Assembly: GCA_007120685.1 (NCBI GenBank)
Contig: SKNG01000174.1
Location: forward strand, 1 to 13,046
DNA length: 13,046 bases
Reading direction: 5' to 3'
Source: Paracoccaceae bacterium
GTDB taxonomy: Bacteria; Pseudomonadota; Alphaproteobacteria; Rhodobacterales; Rhodobacteraceae
Part shown: piece after piece, positions 1 to 5,569 of the stretch
Layout of the letters: each line of letters opens with the position of its first letter
Position numbering within the stretch: position 1 is the first letter of the stretch
Position numbers and translations under genes: made by a program
Notes under the pieces: model-generated
Told to the model about the DNA's origin: nothing
Databases searched by the model: none
Seen by the model: only the letters and a program-made list of their open reading frames with translations

Positions 1-496
1 CGGCGCCAACCAGCGTGACCACCCGCCCGGCCTGCGGTGGCAGGGCTGCGGCGCGCGCGGTCAGCGCCGCCAGCCGCGCCGCGACCGTGGCCAGAATGCC
101 CGACGCCAGCCCCGGAACGGTCGCGACCAGCCTGTCATAGCGCTGCCGGTCAAGTTCCAGGAGCGTGCTGTCGCGCATCGCCAGCACATCGGCGGTACGC
201 TGACCGCCGGCGAAGAAGGCCAGTTCGCCGATCGGCTCGCCCGGTCCGATGGTGGCAATGGTCGCGCCGTCGCTGACCACCCGGAACCGCCCGGTCAGCA
301 CCAGATAAAGCGTTTGTGCGGCATCGCCCTTGCGGATCAGACGCTCACCGCTGCCAAGTGTCTGAAAGGAAGCCGTCTCGGCGATCAGCGCAAGGGTGGC
401 GCGATCGAGCCCCGCAAGGCTGGGAACGCGGCGCAAGACATCGACAGAAGACGCCGGCGCGCCAGGGGCACGAGCATCGGGCGTATCGGATTTCAT
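1..496 (-). CDS. Cyclic-nucleotide-binding domain protein, N-terminal part (probably cNMP/patatin-like phospholipase type)
   Basis: The reading frame starts at the ATG at 496-494 and is open for 165 codons to the left edge, so the C-terminus is missing. An in-frame TAA lies about 40 nt upstream, and no strong ribosome binding site is seen. Residues about 20-125 form a cyclic-nucleotide-binding (CRP/PKA regulatory) beta-roll. The phosphate-binding cassette is visible as GEPIGELAFF (about 86-95) followed by QRTADV (about 99-104). A helical stretch (about 125-150) then leads into GRVVTLVGA, a new beta strand. In CRP/FNR regulators a winged helix would follow the roll. Here the continuation resembles bacterial cNMP-binding patatin-like (NTE/RssA-type) phospholipases, but the patatin Ser/Asp dyad lies outside the window. 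The cNMP domain is seen; the patatin assignment is inference. It lies downstream of the decayed rml genes on the same strand, with about 400 nt between them, so it is probably transcribed separately. Confidence 0.75.
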   Translation of the reverse strand, partial: MKSDTPDARAPGAPASSVDVLRRVPSLAGLDRATLALIAETASFQTLGSGERLIRKGDAAQTLYLVLTGRFRVVSDGATIATIGPGEPIGELAFFAGGQRTADVLAMRDSTLLELDRQRYDRLVATVPGLASGILATVAARLAALTARAAALPPQAGRVVTLVGA

Positions 497-902
497 CGGG
501 GGCGGTCCGGAGACTTGAGATGATTCCTGAAGTTAGCTTTTCGCATGATCTGAAGCAAGCGTGCTTCGCAGGCGCTGGCAACGCGTCCGGGGACTGCACG
601 CTCGGCCATGGGCCGAACCCGGCCGGCGGGCCGATCGTGAGCGTTCGGAGCCGCTGATACCGGCCCCGTTCGCGCCCACGCACTTTCTCGCCGACGTCGT
701 CTTGCAGACAGGCTGGATGGTCTGAGGAAAGGCAGCCCAAGGCCATCCGGGCGCCGTCTTGCGCTTGCAGCGCAACCGATCGGGGAGGCTGCAAGGCCGA
801 TGAAAGCCCGGGGTCGAAGGCTTGCATTGACCATATCGGGGGGCAGGTCAGCCCGCCTGGCCCTGCAGGCGAGGGGCCGTTATCGGCTGTTGCGCGGATG
901 GG
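497..902. other. Gene-free stretch between the cNMP gene and the rmlD remnant
   Basis: No frame on either strand shows a recognisable domain, a good ribosome binding site or the codon bias of the neighbours. Open frames here (for example a 160-codon one on the minus strand, 827-345) run into the real cNMP gene in another frame and look like GC-rich chance frames. Small inverted repeats are present: TCGGCC-ATG-GGCCGA at 602-616 and TTGCGCT-TGC-AGCGCAA at 759-775. Neither is followed by a T-run on either strand, so neither is a clear terminator. Because the rmlD remnant ends abruptly at 903, the stretch probably contains a deletion or rearrangement junction. Confidence 0.5.
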
Positions 903-974
903 TCAGGCGGACTCGGCCAGCCGCGCCAGCGCGCGTGCCACCTGCCCGGTCCGGCCGAAGACCAGCAGGCTCAT
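903..974 (-). pseudogene. rmlD: N-terminal remnant of dTDP-4-dehydrorhamnose reductase (rmlD), 23 codons then stop
   Basis: An ATG at 974-972 overlaps the rmlB stop in an ATGA arrangement, the usual translational coupling of adjacent rml genes. The frame begins MSLLVFGRTGQVAR, which matches the N-terminal Rossmann beta-alpha unit (GxxGQVA/G) of RmlD, the NADPH-dependent reductase that makes dTDP-L-rhamnose. RmlD is about 290 residues in other bacteria. Here the frame stops at 905-903 after 23 residues, and no RmlD-like sequence (no YxxxK motif, no C-terminal half) follows in any frame. The identification rests on a short stretch, but the position directly after rmlB, the overlapping start and the fingerprint all agree. 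It is read as a gene truncated by deletion or rearrangement near 903. Confidence 0.72.
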
Positions 975-2014
975 GCGCGCATGCCCAGCCGTTGCCCCAC
1001 GCCTTGCCGGTCCAGGAGCGGGCGCCACCAGCTTTCATTGTCCAGATACCAGCGGACGGTGTGCCTCAGCCCCTCGTCGAGCGTCACCGAGGGCCGCCAG
1101 CCCAGTTCGGTCCGGATGCGGCCGGGATCGATGGCATAGCGCGCATCATGGACCAACCGATCTGGCACAAATTCGATCTGATCAGCGTAGAAACCGGCGG
1201 TTTTCGGGTGCAAATCATCAAGAATCGAACATAGGCTGCGAACAAGGTTCAGATTGCTGCATTCATTCTCGCCGCCGATATTGTAGCTGCGTCCCACCGC
1301 GCCCCGCGTCAGCACGCAAAGCAGCGCATCGGCGTGATCCTCCACATAGAGCCAGTCGCGCACATGCGACCCGTCACCATAGATGGGCAGCGCCTTGCCG
1401 GCGAGCGCGTTGAGGATGATCACCGGGGTCAGCTTTTCGGGGAAGTGACAGGGGTCGTAATTGTTGGAACAATTCGACAGCACCACGGGCAGTCCGTAGG
1501 TGTGGTGCCAGGCGCGCACCAGATGGTCGCTGGCGGCCTTGGACGCCGAATAGGGCGAGCGCGGGTCATATTGGGTGTCCTCGGTGAACATTCCCTGAGG
1601 CCCGAGCGAGCCGAAGACCTCATCGGTGCTGATATGGTGAAAGCGGAAATCCGCGGGCCGGCCCGCCTCCTCCCAATAGCGGCGCGCCGCCTCGAGCAGT
1701 TCATAGCTGCCGGTGACATCGGTCGAGATGAAATCCCCCGGCCCATCGATCGAGCGATCGACATGGGATTCGGCCGCCAGATGCATCAGCGCATCGGGCC
1801 GGTGCGTGGCGAAGATGCGCGCCAGCGCGGCGCGGTCGCGGATATCGGCATGTTCGAACGCTTAAAGCGGACTGGCCGCCACCGGCGCCACGTTCTCGAG
1901 GCAGGCGGCATAGGTCAGCGCATCGAGATTGACCACCGAATACCCGCGCGTCACCGCAAGCCGCACCACGGCCGAGCCGATGAACCCCGCGCCGCCAGTG
2001 ACAAGTGTCTTCAC
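971..2014 (-). pseudogene. rmlB: dTDP-glucose 4,6-dehydratase (rmlB/rfbB) with an in-frame stop at codon 51
   Basis: RmlB converts dTDP-glucose to dTDP-4-keto-6-deoxyglucose, the second step to dTDP-L-rhamnose. Reading starts at a GTG (2014-2012) preceded by GAGG and runs 347 residues, the normal family length, if the TAA at 1864-1862 is read through. Visible parts are the NAD-binding GGAGFIG (7-13), HLAAESHVDRS (78-88), the catalytic TDE (130-132), YSASK (155-159) and RDWLYVEDH (219-227). Codon 51 is TAA where homologues usually have Tyr (context SPL-stop-AFEHADIRD). Other conserved positions are also changed: NNYDPCHFPEKL (185-196) where NNYGPYHFPEKL is canonical, and DRLVHD (285-290) where DRPGHD is canonical. 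Several lesions together argue for real decay rather than one base-call error. The ATG at 1786 lies inside the Rossmann domain and would give a protein without the NAD-binding loop. Confidence 0.9.
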
Positions 2015-2398
2015 GCCGCCGCCTCATGGCTGAAAGGACGTTGAACAGGGCGCAGGCGACAATATCGGCGGTCCTGCCCGGCAGAGCAGACATATCAATG
2101 CCCTGATCGATGCCGGAAGGCGCCGAAGTGCGTGCCCCCTCATAGCCCCGCGCATGGATGTCAATGTTTCTGTCCTGCATCGCGCCATGCGCAATCCGGG
2201 TCCGGAAGCGATGCAGGATGCGCTTTTTCCAGTCCGGGCCGTGATCGCCTGAGCGTGTTATTGCAAGACGCATGATGTCTTGAACAGAGTGGCATTCGCC
2301 GCTTTTCGGGGCGCTGCGCGCTCAGGCGTGATTTCCCCGGTGAGATGCCCGCTGCGATCGGGGCAAGCGGTCGGCTGGGGGTTGCGTCCGGGTGACGA
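2015..2398. other. Gene-free leader between the NusG-like gene and rmlB
   Basis: This stretch separates the stop of the NusG-like gene from the rmlB start on the minus strand. No frame with recognisable protein similarity was found, and the open frames are short or out of frame with rmlB. A TTGACA hexamer occurs on the minus strand at 2164-2159, about 145 nt upstream of rmlB, but no convincing -10 hexamer sits at the normal spacing. No enterobacterial ops/JUMPstart core (GGTAGC) was seen. If the NusG-like protein acts on the downstream transcript, this leader is where its recruitment element would be expected. Confidence 0.4.
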
Positions 2399-2911
2399 TC
2401 AAACCGCCCGGAGGTGCTCGGCACTGACCGCGATGCGGGTCTGCGCGCCCATCAGTTCCATCAGCACGAAGACGCGCCGGTCAGGTGTGATACGCTCGAT
2501 CCGTGCCACGAAATCCGTGAATGGCCCCTTGGTCAGCATGACCTCATCGCCCGGCTCGAACTGTTGGGGCGGCAGCAGCGTGCCGTCGGCGTCGCAGCGC
2601 CGCATCAGTTCGCTGACCAGCGCTGGCGGCACGGGTGTCGGTTCGTTGCCAAGGCTTACCAGCCGCGCGACTCCGTAAGTCGAATTCACGGCGCGCCAGC
2701 CGCCCCGCAGCACGTCCAGCGCAACAAACAGATAGCCCGGAAAGAGCGGCCGCATCTGGGTGATGAACTTGCCGCGCGCGCGTCTGGTCTCTTCCTGCAT
2801 GGGCATGAAGGTCCGGAAACCCTGTCGCGCGAGGTTGCGCTCGGCGATTTTGTGGCTGTTTGCCTTGAACTGCGCCAGAAACCAGGTGGTGCCGCTGTCA
2901 GGAGTGTCCAT
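2399..2911 (-). CDS. Specialised NusG-like (RfaH-type) transcription antiterminator
   Basis: The start at 2911-2909 is chosen because it is preceded by AGAGG at 5-nt spacing and because the N-terminal domain begins immediately. A longer in-frame extension upstream has no domain content. The 170-residue protein has an NGN domain (about 8-105) with the typical WFLAQFKANSHKIAERNL opening, RPLFPGYLFVALD (54-66) and the turn around GVARLV (80-85). A C-terminal KOW domain follows (about 118-165) with FEPGDEVMLTKGPF and RVFVLMELMG. NusG-family proteins bind the RNA polymerase clamp. Short paralogues of this kind usually sit at the head of polysaccharide operons and suppress early termination there. 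The gene lies upstream of rmlB on the same strand, which fits that role, but its visible target operon is broken. The frame itself is intact with no damaged motif. Housekeeping NusG is less likely because the neighbours are not secE and ribosomal protein genes. Confidence 0.88.
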   Translation of the reverse strand: MDTPDSGTTWFLAQFKANSHKIAERNLARQGFRTFMPMQEETRRARGKFITQMRPLFPGYLFVALDVLRGGWRAVNSTYGVARLVSLGNEPTPVPPALVSELMRRCDADGTLLPPQQFEPGDEVMLTKGPFTDFVARIERITPDRRVFVLMELMGAQTRIAVSAEHLRAV

Positions 2912-3032
2912 GATGCCTCTCGCTGATGCGCCCGCAAGATGCGTTCGAATCCGGGCCGTTTCAAGATACAAGTTGGATGTTGCGCAACCGCGCTTTCGGG
3001 ATCGGCGGAAATGTGTAGCAAAAGGACAGCCA

Positions 3033-3050
3033 CAAGAAAGCGCTTTCTTG
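3033..3050. promoter_or_regulatory. 18-bp perfect palindrome, possible operator
   Basis: CAAGAAAGCGCTTTCTTG is a perfect dyad with no spacer. It lies about 120 nt upstream of the NusG-like start and about 360 nt upstream of the GST start. Perfect dyads of this length are typical of sites for dimeric repressors or activators. It could also fold as a weak hairpin, but no T-run follows directly on either strand. The protein that might bind is unknown. Confidence 0.4.
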
Positions 3051-3053
3051 TCG

Positions 3054-3094
3054 ATGGCCCCCACCCCCGCCATGAAAACACCCCCGTGTTCATG
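3054..3094. repeat. Two adjoining inverted repeats next to the palindrome
   Basis: ATGGC (3054-3058) pairs with GCCAT (3069-3073) across a C-rich loop. It abuts a second structure at 3071-3094, where CATG plus AACAC pairs with GTGTT plus CATG around CCCC, with a two-base bulge on the left arm. With the 18-bp palindrome just before it, three symmetric elements lie within about 60 nt. This may be a regulatory site or a transcript structure; function unknown. Confidence 0.35.
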
Positions 3095-3395
3095 GAAAAC
3101 CGGCGTGGTGCGTTGGGTGCGATCGCGGCGACGCAAACGGCATTTCGCGCAACCGGACAGGCGCGCATGTCGACCGATGAGCACCTTGCCCGCGCCCCTG
3201 GCAAATGCGGCATTCGCCTTGCAGTCTGGCTGATCGCGCGACATCGAGGACCCCCGGAGAGCGGAAAACGGGCAGGCAACGGTTGCAGGAGGGATGCCGC
3301 CAGCGCCGCCACAGGCCGTCATCCGCTGGCTTCGAGGATCGGCGCCTGGCAGCGTGATCGACTGTGGAAGAAAAACCCCGTAGCAGATCGACAGC

Positions 3396-3402
3396 AAGGA
3401 GG
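3396..3402 (+). promoter_or_regulatory. Strong ribosome binding site for the GST gene
   Basis: AAGGAGG lies 7 nt before the ATG at 3410. It fixes the GST start and excludes the long in-frame upstream extension. Confidence 0.9.
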
Positions 3403-3409
3403 CTCGGCC

Positions 3410-4012
3410 ATGATGATTCTCTACACCAACACCACGTCACCGTACTCTCGGCTGGTGCGCATCGCATGGCGTGAAAAAGGGTTGGCAAGGGAAATCGAGG
3501 AGCGGGTCATCGATCCCTGGGGCGGGGCGCCGGATTTCCTGCGTGCGAATGTCCATGAGCGGGTGCCCGCGCTGATGACCGATGACGGCCATGGCATCAG
3601 CGAAAGCGGCCTGATCCTGCAATGGCTGGAGCGTCACGCGCCCGAGCCCGCGCTTTATCCGGCCCGGGCGCTGGGCGCGGTGCTGCAACGCGCGGCCAGC
3701 GCGATGGGGGCCATCGATGTGATGGCCGCGATCATCATCAGCCGCAAGTCGAACCCGGATTTCGATACCCATTTCATGGGGCAGAAGCGCTTTCGCACCC
3801 TGTCGGCGGCGCTGGACCGGCTGGAGCAGGACCCCCCCGCCGATCTGGCCGAGAGCGCCGATATCGCCGCCATCGCCACGGCGGTGGCGCTTGATTATGC
3901 GCCGTTTCGCTTTCCGGATACGGATTGGCTGGGTCCGCGCCCGGCGCTGGCGGCCTGGCGGGCGCGGCAGGCGGGCCGGGCATCGCTGGAAGAGACGATG
4001 CCCTTCGAATAG
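3410..4012 (+). CDS. Glutathione S-transferase family protein
   Basis: The 200-residue protein begins with a thioredoxin-fold domain: MMILYTNTTSPYSRLVRIA, with SPYSR giving the probable active-site Ser near residue 11. RVPAL (about 52-56) is the cis-Pro strand, and ISESGLILQWLE (about 64-75) carries the ES pair that holds the gamma-glutamyl group of glutathione. An all-helical C-terminal domain with DxxWLGPRPALAAW near the end follows, as usual in bacterial GSTs. The start is set by AAGGAGG at ideal spacing, and a second ATG follows immediately. It stands alone on the plus strand and converges on the thiolase gene. The substrate cannot be told. The family includes detoxification enzymes and redox or stress proteins. 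Confidence 0.92.
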   Translation: MMILYTNTTSPYSRLVRIAWREKGLAREIEERVIDPWGGAPDFLRANVHERVPALMTDDGHGISESGLILQWLERHAPEPALYPARALGAVLQRAASAMGAIDVMAAIIISRKSNPDFDTHFMGQKRFRTLSAALDRLEQDPPADLAESADIAAIATAVALDYAPFRFPDTDWLGPRPALAAWRARQAGRASLEETMPFE

Positions 4013-4050
4013 GGCCCACCGCCGGCCCCTGTCAGCCGCGCTGCCCTTCC

Positions 4051-4067
4051 AAAGACCTCTGCATAAC
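4051..4067 (+). repeat. Left terminal inverted repeat of the element
   Basis: AAAGACCTCTGCATAAC, an exact reverse complement of 4254-4270, flanked on its left by TCC. Confidence 0.85.
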
Positions 4068-4109
4068 GCGATTCCGGCGCCAATGTCCCGCCCGGCGGCA
4101 ACGCCGGGC

Positions 4110-4137
4110 AGCGCCTGCCTGCCCCCCGGCAGGCGCT
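4110..4137. terminator. GC-rich 10-bp hairpin between convergent genes, possible terminator
   Basis: AGCGCCTGCC pairs perfectly with GGCAGGCGCT across an 8-nt C-rich loop, about 100 nt after the GST stop and about 120 nt after the thiolase stop. No T-run follows, so intrinsic termination is uncertain. The stem sequence AGCGCCT/AGGCGCT recurs in a second hairpin at 4207-4228. Confidence 0.35.
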
Positions 4138-4253
4138 TCAAACGTCGCAACCTGTTGAAACGCAGTGAGTTATTCAGACGTTATGCCAGTGGCACCGTCA
4201 CGCATCAGCGCCTACCCAGGCAGGCGCTGCCCTTATTTCTTCACCCGAACCGA

Positions 4254-4270
4254 GTTATGCAGAGGTCTTT
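4254..4270 (-). repeat. Right terminal inverted repeat of the element
   Basis: This is the reverse complement of 4051-4067, flanked on its right by TCC. Read on the minus strand it encodes the final residues and TAA stop of the thiolase gene. Confidence 0.85.
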
Positions 4271-5508
4271 TCCAGCATGATCACCGAACAGGCGGCCTCG
4301 TCGAAGCCGATGACGCCGCCGCCGTTCTCGGCCAGCGCGATCCGGGCCTTGTCGGCCTGGCGGGCGCCGGCCTCGCCGCGCAGTTGCAGGGCCAGTTCGT
4401 GGATCATCGACAGGCCCGTGGCGCCCACCGGATGGCCCTTGGATACCAGCCCGCCCGACAGGTTGATCGGCCGCGCCCCGCCCAGCGCCGTGGCGCCAGA
4501 GGCGACATAGGCGCCGCCCTGGCCATCCTCGCAAAAGCCCAGCATCTCGGCCTGGTAGATCTCGCAAAAACTGGTGGCATCATGCACCTCGGCAAGGTCC
4601 ACATCCGCCGGTGTCAGCCCCGCGGTCGCATAGGCGCGCAGGGCGGCAACGCGCGACAGGCCGGGCTCATCGGGCCGGCGATACTTGCCCCCCGTCAGCA
4701 CGCTGGCGCGTATCTTCACGGCGCGGTCCTGCACCGCCTGCGGCTGAGCGCGCAGCCAGTCGCCCGAGCACAGAAGCGCCGCCGCCGCGCCGTCGCCGAT
4801 GGGGGCGCACATCGAGCGGGTCAGCGGCCACGAGATTTCACGGTCGGCCAGCGCCTCGTCCGGCGAGACCTCGAAGCGGTATTGCGCCTTGGGGTTCAGC
4901 GAGCCGTGATGGTGGTTCTTCGATGCCGCAAAGGCGATCTGTTCGCGTGTGGTGCCGTGGTGCTTCATGTGCCAGGCGGCCTGCATGGCGTAGGTATCCA
5001 TGAAGATCGTGCCTGAGCCGGGCTCGAAGGGTTTGCCGGCCTCCTTGCCGCGCTGGGCGTAGTATTCGTGCCATTCCTCGGGCTTGAGCTGGTCGATCCC
5101 GCCGGCATAGATTTCCTGCACGCGGGACGGATCGCCCGGCACGAAGGTCTTTTCCACGCCGATGGCCAGCGAGAGTTCGCAATCGCCGGACATCACGTCC
5201 TTCCAGGCGCCGTGGAACGCCATCGAGGCGGTGGCGCAGCCGCCTTCGACATTGATCATGCCCACCCGTTCGGGAAACAGCCCCTCGCGCACCAGCGGCG
5301 TGAAGCAGACCTGCCCGCGGATGTTGCGCTGCCCGAAGGTGCCCATGCCGCAATTGCCGAACCAGGACATGCCGATATCGTCGCCGTTTTCCAGCCCGGC
5401 ATCGCGCAGGACGTCCAGATAGGCCTCTCTGGTCAGGGCCTGGAAGCTGTCATCGGGGCGCTTGCCGAAGGCGGTGCAGCTTGTGGCCAGGATATAGACA
5501 TCGCGCAT
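4255..5508 (-). CDS. Thiolase family protein, SCP-x type
   Basis: The start at 5508 follows AAGGAGA at close spacing. The 417-residue protein has the SCP-x thiolase layout: nucleophile Cys91 in EGGCATAS, His309 in EVHDATSFCE, and His359 in GGLVSKGHPVGATG followed by a conserved amphipathic helix (ELALQLRG). Proteins of this group cleave or form C-C bonds in CoA thioesters and often handle branched or steroid-like chains. Many bacterial members work with a small zinc-ribbon/OB-fold (DUF35) partner, which is not in this window. The gene is last in the TRAP operon, 61 nt after dctM. Its C-terminal residues KTSA and the stop are encoded by the inverted repeat of the inserted element, so the native C-terminus was probably different. 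Catalytic motifs lie well upstream and look intact. Substrate unknown. Confidence 0.88.
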   Translation of the reverse strand: MRDVYILATSCTAFGKRPDDSFQALTREAYLDVLRDAGLENGDDIGMSWFGNCGMGTFGQRNIRGQVCFTPLVREGLFPERVGMINVEGGCATASMAFHGAWKDVMSGDCELSLAIGVEKTFVPGDPSRVQEIYAGGIDQLKPEEWHEYYAQRGKEAGKPFEPGSGTIFMDTYAMQAAWHMKHHGTTREQIAFAASKNHHHGSLNPKAQYRFEVSPDEALADREISWPLTRSMCAPIGDGAAAALLCSGDWLRAQPQAVQDRAVKIRASVLTGGKYRRPDEPGLSRVAALRAYATAGLTPADVDLAEVHDATSFCEIYQAEMLGFCEDGQGGAYVASGATALGGARPINLSGGLVSKGHPVGATGLSMIHELALQLRGEAGARQADKARIALAENGGGVIGFDEAACSVIMLEKTSA

Positions 5509-5569
5509 GGTGGTCTCCTTGTCGGTCGAAACGGGTTGAGCGGCACGGGCGGCGGGTGCAGCCGGGGGG

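Larger units (their letters stand above)
2912..3409. other. Divergent spacer between the NusG-like gene and the GST gene
   Basis: About 500 nt with no supportable gene. Open frames on both strands lack domain content and ribosome binding sites. The stretch must hold the promoters for the NusG-like gene (leftward) and the GST gene (rightward), but no clear -35/-10 pair could be assigned. The notable content is a run of inverted repeats at 3033-3094, listed separately. Confidence 0.5.
4051..4270. mobile_element. 220-bp non-coding element with terminal inverted repeats (MITE-like or internally deleted IS)
   Basis: The ends are perfect 17-bp inverted repeats AAAGACCTCTGCATAAC (4051-4067) and its complement (4254-4270). 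Partial pairing continues inward for about 12 more bases (about 24 of 29 positions match), the gradient typical of insertion-sequence ends. A 3-bp TCC lies directly outside both ends (4048-4050 and 4271-4273), consistent with a target duplication. There is no transposase frame inside. The interior carries three hairpins: 4091-4108 (CCCGGCG/CGCCGGG, GCAA loop), 4110-4137 (10-bp stem) and 4207-4228 (7-bp stem with the same stem sequence). IS5-superfamily relatives make short duplications of this kind, but the parent family is not established. The element sits between the convergent GST and thiolase genes, and its right end overlaps the thiolase 3' end. Confidence 0.75.

Noticed and set aside
345..827. 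160-codon open frame on the minus strand between the rmlD remnant and the cNMP gene
   Set aside because: It has no ribosome binding site and no recognisable domain, and it overlaps the true cNMP reading frame by about 150 nt in another frame. It is in phase with the rmlD remnant beyond its stop, but shows no RmlD similarity.
2015..2398. ops/JUMPstart recruitment element for the NusG-like protein
   Set aside because: No GGTAGC core was found on the minus strand here or in the spacer upstream of the NusG-like gene. Alphaproteobacterial paralogues may use a different signal.
2939..3409. In-frame upstream extension of the GST gene
   Set aside because: The thioredoxin fold begins at the ATG at 3410, which has an ideal AAGGAGG site. 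The upstream residues have no similarity to GSTs.
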